Source: Syntrophorhabdus sp. PtaB.Bin184 (GTDB taxonomy: Bacteria; Desulfobacterota; Syntrophorhabdia; Syntrophorhabdales; Syntrophorhabdaceae). Taken from it: a stretch of DNA of 18,889 nt. The DNA lies in the NCBI GenBank assembly GCA_002067555.1, contig MVQQ01000175.1, positions 1 to 18,889 on the forward strand. The letters run 5' to 3'. Below the pieces are notes generated by a model. It worked only from the letters and a program-made list of their open reading frames with translations. It did no database searches and had not been told where the DNA came from. Within the stretch, counting starts at the first letter, position 1. Each line of letters opens with the position of its first letter. Made by a program: the position numbers and the translations under genes. Below, in pieces: positions 7,218 through 14,444 of the stretch.

Positions 7218-7277
7218 CGTAGTATTTATACCTAACGACACACATGTAGTTAACTGCACCATGTTAAGGAGTAAAGG

Positions 7278-7871
7278 ATGTCACTATCCCACGCGCTCTT
7301 AGGGCTGCTCAACAGGCGTCCCGCAACCGGTTACGAATTGAAATCGGAGTTTCAGAGATCCGCACATCTCTTCTGGGATGCCACTTTGTCTCAAATATAC
7401 CGAACCCTCCACGAAATGAGGGCCAGGGGATGGCTCGTTTCCAACGTCGAGCACCAGGAAAGCAAACCGAGCCGAAGGGTGTATGTGATCACGGAAAGCG
7501 GTCGGGCAGTGTTTCTCTCCTGGCTTCTGAGATGGGAGGAAATGCCCAGGGAACGCCATTTGATGTTGATGAAGGTTTTCTTCGGCAACCAAATAGGACC
7601 CGAGCAGCTTTCAGGGCAGCTTAAGCGATGGCGGGAATACCAGGTACTCGTGCTTAACCGGTGCGAAGAAGAGATCCGTTCCGCAGGCGGCGTTGGAGGT
7701 CACCAAGGACCGGAGAGTGCCTATCAGAGGTTCACCTTGGAATACGGGAAATGCCTGGCCCAAACGATCGTCGAATGGTGCGACCGGACGATAGAGGAAC
7801 TCGGTGAGGGCGACGCGGCGGCTCGGGCCCGCCGAACGGACGCCGGTCATGACCCCGATAATGGAGGATAG
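7278..7871 (+). CDS. PadR-family transcriptional regulator
   Basis: This 197-residue protein opens with the PadR winged-helix pattern: ALLGLLNRRPATGYELKSEF at about 6-25, FWDATLSQIYRTLHEMRARGW, and RRVYVITESGRAVFLSWL. A helical C-terminal half follows, as in the AphA/PadR 'vinyl4-like' dimerisation domain, with LTLE-type helices around QRFTLEYGKCLAQTIVEW. The last 20 or so residues are charged and probably disordered. The start is set by AAGGAG at 7266-7271. Such proteins usually repress their own gene and neighbours until they bind a small ligand, often a phenolic or toxic compound. It leads four same-strand genes of a membrane redox module and probably controls them; the ligand is unknown. 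Confidence 0.9.
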   Translation: MSLSHALLGLLNRRPATGYELKSEFQRSAHLFWDATLSQIYRTLHEMRARGWLVSNVEHQESKPSRRVYVITESGRAVFLSWLLRWEEMPRERHLMLMKVFFGNQIGPEQLSGQLKRWREYQVLVLNRCEEEIRSAGGVGGHQGPESAYQRFTLEYGKCLAQTIVEWCDRTIEELGEGDAAARARRTDAGHDPDNGG

Positions 7872-7901
7872 ACGCTCATGAGATCGGCCAGGGAGTCATA
7901 G

Positions 7902-8537
7902 ATGCAAGCACTTCTTCTGGGATTGAGTAACGGCCCTGTCTGCTTCGCTTATTGCGCCCCTGTGCTTATCCCCTACATCCTCGGTTCCCAGAGAGGAGTG
8001 CGCGCTGCCGGCGCGTCGGTTGGTCACTTCCTTCTTGGGCGTCTCCTCGGTTATCTCCTATTCGGCTTTGCGTCCTGGCTCATGGGCCGGACGATCCTCC
8101 ACACGGTAGGGTTTCCGGGATTCCTCCTCGGTGCTTTCTACGTGATCCTCTCCGTCAGCCTCCTGCTCTTCAGCTTTCGCACCTGCACCCCGGCGTGCGC
8201 TTCGTCGGGGAACTGCGCGGGCCTGTTCGGGCGCATCAAGCCATCCGGAGTGTTCGTTCCGTTCTGGAGCGGGTTGTCAACGAGCTTGAGCCTCTGTCCG
8301 CCCCTACTGCTCACTATCGCTGCGGGCATGGCAAAGACGTCTGCAATCGAGAATCTATTGTTCTTTGTGCTGTTCTTCATCGGGACCTCGGTGTTTTTCA
8401 TCCCTCTGCCCTTCATCGGCCTTACACGGGCGTTCGCCCCCTTAAGGACCATAGGAAAGATGGCGGCCGCTTTGATGGCAGTCTACTATCTGTACTCAGG
8501 GATTATCCTGATTCTGGGAGGTTTACAGATCTCATGA
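7902..8537 (+). CDS. CcdA/TauE-SafE-like membrane thiol-redox protein
   Basis: A 211-residue, all-helical membrane protein with about six hydrophobic segments. Its first segment carries GPVCFAYCAPVLIPYI (Cys14, Cys18) and a later segment carries SLSLCPPLLL (Cys132). This matches the CcdA/DsbD transmembrane fold, in which a Cys in each half relays electrons from cytoplasmic thioredoxin to the outside. Extra Cys residues (95, 99, 105) sit in the loop between the halves. Many relatives are annotated as sulfite exporter TauE/SafE or ArsG-like permeases. The ATG follows AGGGAGTCATAG 30 bases after padR. Its stop overlaps the next start as ATGA, linking it tightly to the polyferredoxin, so electron transfer is a better guess than solute export. 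Confidence 0.75.
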   Translation: MQALLLGLSNGPVCFAYCAPVLIPYILGSQRGVRAAGASVGHFLLGRLLGYLLFGFASWLMGRTILHTVGFPGFLLGAFYVILSVSLLLFSFRTCTPACASSGNCAGLFGRIKPSGVFVPFWSGLSTSLSLCPPLLLTIAAGMAKTSAIENLLFFVLFFIGTSVFFIPLPFIGLTRAFAPLRTIGKMAAALMAVYYLYSGIILILGGLQIS

Positions 8538-9688
8538 AGACAAAAACGGGAACCCTTTGGGCCTTTTTCAAGAGCGTTATCCTTACCCTTCCCATGATGT
8601 TTCTCACCCTCCTCATGCTCACGCGTGGCAGCCTGCCCAGCGATCCGGCTCAAGGGATCGCGCTCTTGGGCACCTTCCTTTTCCTCAACACGATCTTTTT
8701 CCTGATGGTGTTCACCGGAAAGACCGACCGCTACCGGGCGGTGCTCTTTGTTGCCTACTCGGTTGCTTTCGTCATCTCCTTCACGTCCCATCTTATCGAC
8801 GTCCGGGGGAGCATGGCCATCAGCCAGGCAAACAGGATCGAGGGCGACGTGCCCTTCTGCCATATCGCCATCCCGATGACGATACTCCCGGCGGCGCTCA
8901 CGAAGACCATAATCTTCCCGGGAACTATCGTCGGGAGTTATGCGTCGGTCGCGAGCATGTTCGTCCTCTGGATAGGCATGTCACTGGCGTTGGGTCGCGG
9001 TTTCTGCAGTTGGTTCTGCTTTTTTGGCGGCATCGAGGAAGGGTTTTCCCGGGTGCTAAAGAAACCCATCTTGAGGAACATTACGACCCGGTGGACCTAT
9101 CTTCCCTACGCGGTCCTTCTTGTAGTGGTCCTTCTCGCAGCGGCCACCCTTTCCCCCACGTACTGCGCGTGGCTGTGTCCCTTCAAGGCAGTTACGGAAT
9201 TTGCGGCGATCACCTCATTCAAAACATTGGTCCAGACCGCAATTTTCGTATCCCTCTTCCTGGGTCTGGTCGTGATACTCCCGATCCTCACCAAGAAAAG
9301 AACCCAGTGCACACTCCTTTGTCCGCTGGGGGCGCTCCAGTCAATAACGAACAAGGCAAATCCGTTCCAGGTTCGGGTGAAGGCGGAGGCGTGCAAGGGC
9401 TGTATGACCTGTACGCGGGTCTGCCCGACCCTCTCCATTAACAGAGAAAGCATCGCCAAGGGTGGGACGCGAACCTCGTGCACGAAATGCGGCAAGTGCG
9501 TGGACGCATGTCCGGAGAAAGCGCTTTTCTACCATGTGAAGGGTACGTGTCTCTCAAACAGGATCGGACGGTATCGGCTGCTCTTCATCTACCCGGCCTT
9601 TCTCGTGCTGGCAATTATGTCGGGCCGGTATCTCGAGGGTGCGATCGCCAAGGCCGTCACCTTGATCATGGGATTGGGTGTCAGATGA
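8534..9688 (+). CDS. NapH/NosR-like membrane polyferredoxin
   Basis: A 384-residue membrane iron-sulfur protein that should pass electrons between the quinone pool or a thiol carrier and another partner. Hydrophobic segments lie near 15-30, 43-60, 68-85, 135-155, 190-208 and 235-252. NapH/NosR-type CxxxC motifs occur at 158-162 (CSWFC), 211-215 (CAWLC) and 259-263 (CTLLC). Two classical 4Fe-4S motifs follow: Cys287-290-293-297 and Cys316-319-322-326. A final hydrophobic segment ends the protein. The start is the ATG overlapping the TGA of the CcdA-like gene; an upstream extension in the same frame belongs to the shadow of that gene. No dedicated terminal reductase is encoded beside it. Confidence 0.88.
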   Translation: MKTKTGTLWAFFKSVILTLPMMFLTLLMLTRGSLPSDPAQGIALLGTFLFLNTIFFLMVFTGKTDRYRAVLFVAYSVAFVISFTSHLIDVRGSMAISQANRIEGDVPFCHIAIPMTILPAALTKTIIFPGTIVGSYASVASMFVLWIGMSLALGRGFCSWFCFFGGIEEGFSRVLKKPILRNITTRWTYLPYAVLLVVVLLAAATLSPTYCAWLCPFKAVTEFAAITSFKTLVQTAIFVSLFLGLVVILPILTKKRTQCTLLCPLGALQSITNKANPFQVRVKAEACKGCMTCTRVCPTLSINRESIAKGGTRTSCTKCGKCVDACPEKALFYHVKGTCLSNRIGRYRLLFIYPAFLVLAIMSGRYLEGAIAKAVTLIMGLGVR

Positions 9689-9714
9689 AAAGGGCGCAGA
9701 AGGGGGGATCAGTC

Positions 9715-10251
9715 ATGCGCATACTAAAAGCGATCTTAGGGTATTCGTGGGCGGCTCTTGCCATGGTGTTCGTTGTGTCCGCGTTTGCGGGTAACGGTTA
9801 CTTCGGCAAGAGACTTGCGTCGGCAACCGGCGTGACCATTTCCCCGTGGTACACCGGGGGAGAGGTCGTCAGGACCATCGATCACGGCTCATACCGCGTG
9901 TTGGTGCACCGGCCGGTTTTCGACGGGCTCATCGGCGAGCGAAGGAATGGCTTTATCCAGATCAACTGGGAACCTCATGAGAACTTGCCGAAGCGCCTTC
10001 AGGAAGAAATCGATTACGAAGGCGACGGGAAAAACGACTTCGTGGTGACGCTGGACACATCGACCGGAGCGGCCTCCCTCTTAGTACTCGGCGGTCCAGT
10101 CGTTTCAATGGACGGCTCCTTCAAACTGAAGAAGGGCTGGGCGGTCAGGGTCTCACTGCGCAACGAAGGGCAAGGGGCACCTGAACGTCCGCGAGACGAT
10201 GCGGCATGCCCATCATATCCTGTTTCGAAAGGAGCGAGTCATGTTCCATAG
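9715..10251 (+). CDS. Small membrane-anchored or exported protein of the redox operon, function unknown
   Basis: I do not recognise this family. From the ATG at 9715, which follows AAGGGGGG at good spacing, the product is 178 residues: one N-terminal hydrophobic segment (about 3-25, ending SAFAG) that is a signal anchor or signal peptide, then a soluble domain rich in beta-strand-forming residues. An ATG at 9685 that overlaps the polyferredoxin stop is an alternative start. Residues DYEGDGKND resemble a calcium-binding loop of the DxDxDG kind, with Glu at the third position. The C-terminal tail is low in conserved features and overlaps the methyltransferase gene by 11 bases. Its place directly after the polyferredoxin suggests an extracytoplasmic accessory subunit. 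Confidence 0.65.
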   Translation: MRILKAILGYSWAALAMVFVVSAFAGNGYFGKRLASATGVTISPWYTGGEVVRTIDHGSYRVLVHRPVFDGLIGERRNGFIQINWEPHENLPKRLQEEIDYEGDGKNDFVVTLDTSTGAASLLVLGGPVVSMDGSFKLKKGWAVRVSLRNEGQGAPERPRDDAACPSYPVSKGASHVP

Positions 10252-11167
10252 CGCGAAGACAGCAGAGTCCGGGGGGAGTTCCAAAGGGCGGGCCGTGGAG
10301 GAGCGGCCGTCCGAGACGGCCATGGGGGCGGCTTTCCTGCGCGCCCTCGCCTTTATCGAGGAACGGGAGGAGATAAGAGGCTCCGATTGCCTCGCGCAGC
10401 TATTCCTGAGCGAGGAGCAAAGAAGCGTGCTGCAAAGACCCATGATGAAAAAGCGGGTCATGAAGCAGATTCTCTCTCCGGGGAAGTACGAATACATTCT
10501 TGCACGATCGGCCTTCTTCGATCAGATTGTGGAAAAGGCTCTCAAACAGAACGTCCCGCAAATCGTTTTCCTCGGAGCCGGATATGATACCAGATCCTAT
10601 CGGTTCAGGGACATCATCAAAGCAACCAGGATCTTCGAACTGGATATCCACACCACGCAAGCACACAAGCGGGAGCTCCTCGGCAGAATGGGCATGCCAC
10701 TGCCCCCGCAGGTAGTCTTCGTCCCGATCAATTTCAAGACCGACAGCCTTGAGCAGGCCCTTCTCGGCGCGGGCTTCGACCGCAGAGCAAAAACAACTTT
10801 CATCTGGGAAGGGGTAACCATGTATTTAAGCCCTGAAGCGGTAGATGCGACCCTCGGTTGTATCAGTATCTATTCACCACCCGGCAGTGCTATCGGCTTC
10901 GATTACCATGCCTTTTCGCCCGCGATGGCAGACGCCCATGGGGTGAGAGAGTTGAGGGCATTTCACCGTGCCCATATGCCCGGCGAGCCTCTGCGGTTCG
11001 GCATCCAGGAAGGAGAGATAGGTGCTTTCCTGGCTTCGAGGGGGTTTGAGGTCCTCGACCATCTGAGGGCCGAGGACATCGAGCGCAGGCATCTCACGCT
11101 TCGCGACGGCTCGTGTGCCGGAAAGGTGCCGGCGCTCTGTTCCATTGTCTACGCAGGCGTCATATGA
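10241..11167 (+). CDS. SAM-dependent methyltransferase, LCM/TIGR00027-like family
   Basis: A 308-residue class I methyltransferase of the leucine-carboxyl-methyltransferase-like family, whose members methylate carboxyl or hydroxyl groups of small molecules. SAM-binding motif I is IVFLGAGYDTRSYRF at 108-122. The acidic ribose-binding strand is FELDIHTTQAHK. The family signature TTFIWEGVTMYLSPEAVDATL follows. I chose the ATG at 10241 because GAAAGGAG precedes it; an ATG 14 codons upstream lacks a ribosome site and runs deeper into the previous gene. It closes the padR-led operon. A Met- and charge-rich stretch (PMMKKRVMKQ) near 67-76 is unremarkable for the family. The substrate is unknown; a lipid, quinone or phenolic acid would fit the context. 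Confidence 0.82.
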   Translation: MFHSAKTAESGGSSKGRAVEERPSETAMGAAFLRALAFIEEREEIRGSDCLAQLFLSEEQRSVLQRPMMKKRVMKQILSPGKYEYILARSAFFDQIVEKALKQNVPQIVFLGAGYDTRSYRFRDIIKATRIFELDIHTTQAHKRELLGRMGMPLPPQVVFVPINFKTDSLEQALLGAGFDRRAKTTFIWEGVTMYLSPEAVDATLGCISIYSPPGSAIGFDYHAFSPAMADAHGVRELRAFHRAHMPGEPLRFGIQEGEIGAFLASRGFEVLDHLRAEDIERRHLTLRDGSCAGKVPALCSIVYAGVI

Positions 11168-11222
11168 GCAACACTCATGCGGGCCTATTGCAGGCAGTTG
11201 CTGCGGCCTTCGGCAAAATGTC

Positions 11223-11266
11223 GTTGCGGTGCAGTACGAAGCGAGACAGACGTGATGCACCGCAAC
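11223..11266 (+). promoter_or_regulatory. 11-bp inverted repeat ahead of the response-regulator gene
   Basis: GTTGCGGTGCA (11223-11233) and TGCACCGCAAC (11256-11266) are perfect inverted arms with a 22-base spacer. They end about six bases before the GGAG ribosome site. No T-tract follows, so an operator or an RNA hairpin controlling translation is more likely than a terminator. Confidence 0.45.
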
Positions 11267-11282
11267 TGACACGGAGAATGAC

Positions 11283-11912
11283 GTGATCAACGTGCTCCTG
11301 GCAGATCATCACCCGATAGTGAGAGAGGGACTGGAAAAGGTGTTATCTCAAGACCAGAATGTAAGAATCGCCGGAGCGGTCCAGAGAGGATCGGAGGTCA
11401 TGGATTACTTCCGCACCAGGGACTGCGATATCCTCATTCTTGAGCTGTCGATGCCCGACCGGAACGGCCTTGCTATCCTGGAGCGGCTGAAGAGCAACAA
11501 ACGCGATCTGAAGATACTTGTGCTTACGAGCTCCACGGAGGACTTCTACGCACTCCAGGCACTGAAATCGGGCGCAGACGGCTACTTGACCAAGGACTGC
11601 TCGCCAACGGAGCTTATGTCGGCAGTGAGGAGGATCGCATCGGGAGGGAAGTATATCAGCCCGTCGGTGGCTGAAAAGCTGTGCGACATATACCAAAACG
11701 GAGATGACCATTTGGCGCCGCACCATGGGTTGTCGACACGGGAGTTTCAAATCATGTGCCTTATAGCGTCTGGCAAGAAGCCGAAGGAGATCGCCGACGG
11801 CCTAAACCTGGCAGTCAGGACGATAAACACCTACAGGGAAAGGATCCTGAGCAAGATGCAGATGAAGAGCAACGCCGAGTTGACCCGCTACGTGACCCAG
11901 AACGCTCTCTAA
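11283..11912 (+). CDS. Orphan NarL/FixJ-type response regulator with atypical receiver
   Basis: This 209-residue protein has an N-terminal receiver (about 1-120) and a C-terminal LuxR-type helix-turn-helix (about 147-205; LSTREFQIMCLIASGKKPKEI then VRTINTYRERILSKM). The receiver keeps the switch Thr/Ser (VLTSST) and the conserved Lys (YLTKD). The phosphoacceptor position is Glu54 (ILELSMP) instead of Asp, and the acidic pair before HP is Asp8-His9. Asp-to-Glu changes can mimic phosphorylation, so it may bind DNA constitutively or respond to a ligand. No histidine kinase is nearby. The start is GTG, chosen by GGAG at 11273-11276 and by homology beginning at once with VLLADHHPIVREG. Its targets are unknown; the redox operon upstream is a candidate. 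Confidence 0.9.
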   Translation: MINVLLADHHPIVREGLEKVLSQDQNVRIAGAVQRGSEVMDYFRTRDCDILILELSMPDRNGLAILERLKSNKRDLKILVLTSSTEDFYALQALKSGADGYLTKDCSPTELMSAVRRIASGGKYISPSVAEKLCDIYQNGDDHLAPHHGLSTREFQIMCLIASGKKPKEIADGLNLAVRTINTYRERILSKMQMKSNAELTRYVTQNAL

Positions 11913-11965
11913 TCCCACTGACAAACCACCAATAAACGTCAAGCCGGACTAAGCCGGCGATGCGA

Positions 11966-12181
11966 TCAACCACAGCCGGTTGCAGGCCTCACAGATACAA
12001 TTGTCTTGAGAAAATCTGTCTTCCGTTTCTCGAGTTCCGACGGTTCCGTGTGAAAGAATCCCGCAGTAATCGGGAAGGCGTACAATGACCGTTCGTTTAT
12101 GGCGGGAACACCCGATCCGCAGAGGAAGCTGTGGCCGAAGTAGTCGTCCTTGATGAGTTTCGGCGCGGGTGTCCGGTTCAA
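11966..12181 (-). pseudogene. Truncated copy of the small gene found at 18415-18699
   Basis: In a frame different from the VOC fragment, codons give DDYFGHSFLC, NERSLYAFPITAGFFHTEP and then an unrelated tail to a stop at 11966. The small protein at the right end of the window reads DEHFGQRFLF, GERSLYAIPINAGFFPTEP and stops. The front half of the gene is absent here and no independent start is convincing, so this is a fragment joined to the VOC gene. Confidence 0.65.
12041..12157 (-). repeat. Left copy of a ~117-bp direct repeat
   Basis: Aligning by eye with 18418-18534, both on the same strand, gives roughly four matches in five without gaps. The strongest stretch is GAAAGAATCCCGCA followed by TAATCGGGA. 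It corresponds to the coding tail of a small gene, and codon-level substitutions show that the copies have diverged for some time. Confidence 0.75.
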
Positions 12182-12455
12182 GCATGATATAGACGTTGTT
12201 CCCCGGCGTCACCGTAAACCCCGTTGACCCCGGGGCATCAGTCCCCAACAGCACATGTCCGGCCAAGATGGGCAATTCGACATGCATGACGAGGTCTTTA
12301 TCGCCTTCGGCCATTGGAGGCTGGTCCGGTTGAGTGGGCATGTCTTTGAAACGGGCGATTGCGCCGGAGAATTCAGTTCCAAAAACGGACTTGTAGAACC
12401 CAAATGCTTCTTCGGTCGATCGAACGAAATTCAGATAGGTGCTGACATGGGCCAT

Positions 12456-13165
12456 GTGCATCCTCCTTGCCGAATGTCGGTACAACATTGGGATTTCAGT
12501 AAGGTATAAATAGATAGTAAGGCTGATTTCCCTTGTGTAGACCTCTTTCAGTTGATAGTTATATGTCGAATGAAACAAAAATCAGGATTCAATGAGCGTG
12601 ACGGGGGGGATTGCCACCCAAACCTGGGCTCGGAGAAGATGCTGTCAAAAACACGGATTGCAGAATACCATGTGTAATAAACCCACCTGCTATTCTTCGT
12701 TTACCCTTTAACGAATACCATTCGTCACGGATGGCAACAAGGAAAACTTTGCAGAACGACAGTTGTCTTGTACTAGCCTCGCCGACCGGCGGATTTGTTA
12801 TCCGTCTGTCAACACCCGGGCTCCCCGGGATGGCAACAGCAGCTACTCCCCGTGAGTATCTTCTTCATGTTGTTTCTGAGCACAAGCCAGATCTTCCGAT
12901 GGAGCGGCATTCTTACGTGGAGATTGGTGAGGAACATGCGGACGCTCGGTCTCTCTTGGTTCGGGTGCTCATGCATGCGCGTTCTCCTTTTGTCCCCGTG
13001 ACGGGCCAATCATATAATTCAGTGAAGCTATACGAGCATCAAACTCACCTGCAAAACGATGAGACCATACTTGCTGCAAAGCCGACGATTGCCAAGAGCG
13101 ACCTGGAGGTAAGCGGTAAGAGGTACGCGAGACTGTCGGAACCTTTGATCGAAATGGACAAACGT
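12456..13165. other. 710 bp without a recognisable gene
   Basis: The first 100 bases are AT-rich and should hold the promoter of the VOC fragment, though I could not pick convincing hexamers. From about 12600 to 13165 there is no recognised protein in any frame. A long rightward open frame (12611-13384, TTG start) crosses it but has no proper start signal and ends antisense to the AraC gene. The stretch may be scarred DNA from the same rearrangements that broke the VOC gene. Confidence 0.5.
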
Positions 13166-14110
13166 CTATCCGGTCTGAGCTGTAGTCGTTTGACGCAAAC
13201 CCATGATGTCGCGCATCGGCGAATCGCCAAAGAGCCGCCTGTACTCCCGGCTGAATTGGGAGGGGCTTTCGTAGCCGACCTGAAACGCCGCGTTTGCCGC
13301 ATCCAGACGCTCGGTGAGCATCAGTCGCCGCGCTTCATTGAGACGCAGCCACTTTTGGTACTGCAGGGGGCTCATGGCCGTTAGCACTCGAAAATGATGG
13401 TGAAAGGTCGACGTGCTCATATTGACGCGCCTCGCGAGGTCGTCGATGTGCAGCGCTTCGGTGAAGTGTGCCTTCAGCCAGCCGATTGCCCTTGCTATCT
13501 GATGACCATGACTTCCCGCGGAAGCCATCTGGCGTAAACGCGCGCCCTGATCGCCCACAAGTAAACGGTAGAAAACCTCCCGTTTAATGATCAGTGCAAG
13601 GATCGGGATATCCTCCGGTTCGGCAAGTAGATCGACCAACCGGTGAAAGGCGGAAAGAAGCGGTAACGTCACCTCCCCGATCGCCATTCCGCGGCCTGAA
13701 TGCTGGGCACGCGGCGGGGGAAGATCGCTGTCCGCCATCAGTTCTGAAATCTCGCGCTGGTCGATCTTTATGGTAAGACACAGGTAGGGCTTCTCCCTGC
13801 TCGCTTTGGTCACCTGCACCACGGTAGGCAGATCGACGGACGTAATCAAGAAGTGGCGCCCGTCCAACATGTACGTGTCCTCTCCGAGCACCACCTGTTT
13901 GGCCCCTTGGGCGACCATGCAAATGCCCGGCTCATACATGTAACTCGTCGGCTGGGTCGGCTCGTCCCGGCGATAGAGCGACAGGCCGGGGACGGCAGTT
14001 ACCTGCCTGTCGCCTCTGTCGGTCCATCGGGCAATACTCTTTCTCAAGGCGGTGAGCGCGACCTCGACGCTGTCATCCTCCAACAGCTGTGTTACCGTTT
14101 GTCTGTTCAT
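13166..14110 (-). CDS. AraC-family regulator with N-terminal AraC_N domain (YqhC-like layout)
   Basis: A 314-residue activator-type regulator. Residues about 30-190 form the AraC_N cupin-like effector domain, including PGLSLYRRDEPT, MYEPGICMVAQGAKQVVLGE and the PLLSAFHRLVDLL helix. The C-terminal two helix-turn-helix motifs are intact: LHIDDLARRVNMSTSTFHHHF and then AFQVGYESPSQFSREYRRLFG. The ATG at 14110 is chosen because AGGAGG lies five bases upstream; an extension to 14188 has no ribosome site. In the known relative YqhC, this layout activates aldehyde reductases of the SDR/AKR type in response to reactive aldehydes. A reductase cluster is transcribed divergently here, so a similar stress-response role is inferred. 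Confidence 0.9.
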   Translation of the reverse strand: MNRQTVTQLLEDDSVEVALTALRKSIARWTDRGDRQVTAVPGLSLYRRDEPTQPTSYMYEPGICMVAQGAKQVVLGEDTYMLDGRHFLITSVDLPTVVQVTKASREKPYLCLTIKIDQREISELMADSDLPPPRAQHSGRGMAIGEVTLPLLSAFHRLVDLLAEPEDIPILALIIKREVFYRLLVGDQGARLRQMASAGSHGHQIARAIGWLKAHFTEALHIDDLARRVNMSTSTFHHHFRVLTAMSPLQYQKWLRLNEARRLMLTERLDAANAAFQVGYESPSQFSREYRRLFGDSPMRDIMGLRQTTTAQTG

Positions 14111-14120
14111 CGACACCTCC

Positions 14121-14187
14121 TGCCTAATACTACCAGACCCCGCTTTTCGCTGCAACCATCTATCCAAGAGCTCAGGAGTATTAGGCA
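14121..14187 (+). promoter_or_regulatory. Perfect 11-bp inverted repeat in the araC leader
   Basis: TGCCTAATACT at 14121-14131 and AGTATTAGGCA at 14177-14187 are perfect inverted arms 45 bases apart. The first arm abuts the ribosome site of the AraC gene. Paired arms at this spacing suit two operator half-sites, perhaps for autoregulation or looping by the AraC protein. Confidence 0.5.
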
Positions 14188-14444
14188 AGAAATCGATAGG
14201 ATTGGTCTATCTGCCCTGCTTCGTTCGGACATACCATATAGTTATGATTATGGCAGTAAAAAGGAGACTTGATATGTGCGATCGGTGAATCAAGATTCAT
14301 TGGTGAGTAAAAAAGCGATGACTAAAACCATTAAACGAGCAGAAAACCTGCTTACCGAAAGGGGTTCAAAATGAAGATGAAGTTATTACTCCTCGTGGCC
14401 TCGGTGAGGCGCAGAACAGGTTCGACCTGCATGCCAGAGATCTA
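14188..14444 (+). promoter_or_regulatory. Leader of the hydrolase gene with weak promoter and broken signal-peptide start
   Basis: TATGAT at 14243-14248 could serve as a -10 box but has only a poor -35 partner (TTCGTT, 14220-14225), as is common for AraC-activated promoters. AAGGAGA at about 14260 precedes a four-codon frame. At 14371 an ATG behind AAAGGGG starts MKMKLLLLVAS, a typical signal-peptide opening, but this frame runs out of register with the hydrolase and stops at about 14466. Confidence 0.4.

Larger units (their letters stand above)
11949..12455 (-). pseudogene. VOC/PhnB-like gene, 3' end replaced by foreign tail
   Basis: The first 100 or so codons from the ATG at 12455 encode the N-terminal part of a PhnB-like glyoxalase/VOC protein: HVSTYLNFVRSTEEAFGFYK, DLVMHVELPILAGHVLLGTD, then NNVYIMLEPDTRAET. 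That family normally continues for about 45 more residues to a C-terminal metal-ligand and FGVQWM segment. Here, near 12157, the sequence switches to DNA matching the tail of the small gene at 18415, read out of frame, so the frame yields an unrelated 168-residue hybrid. A strong AAGGAGG site precedes the ATG, so the hybrid may still be translated. With half the metal site missing, activity is unlikely. Function in the intact family is varied, so none is assigned. Confidence 0.75.

Noticed and set aside
12611..13384. 257-codon rightward open frame from a TTG
   Set aside because: The G-tract abuts the TTG with no spacing, the product matches nothing I know, and the last 219 bases are antisense to the well-supported AraC gene.
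14260..14288. Four-codon leader peptide behind AAGGAGA
   Set aside because: It is too short to be distinguished from chance; there is no attenuator structure after it.
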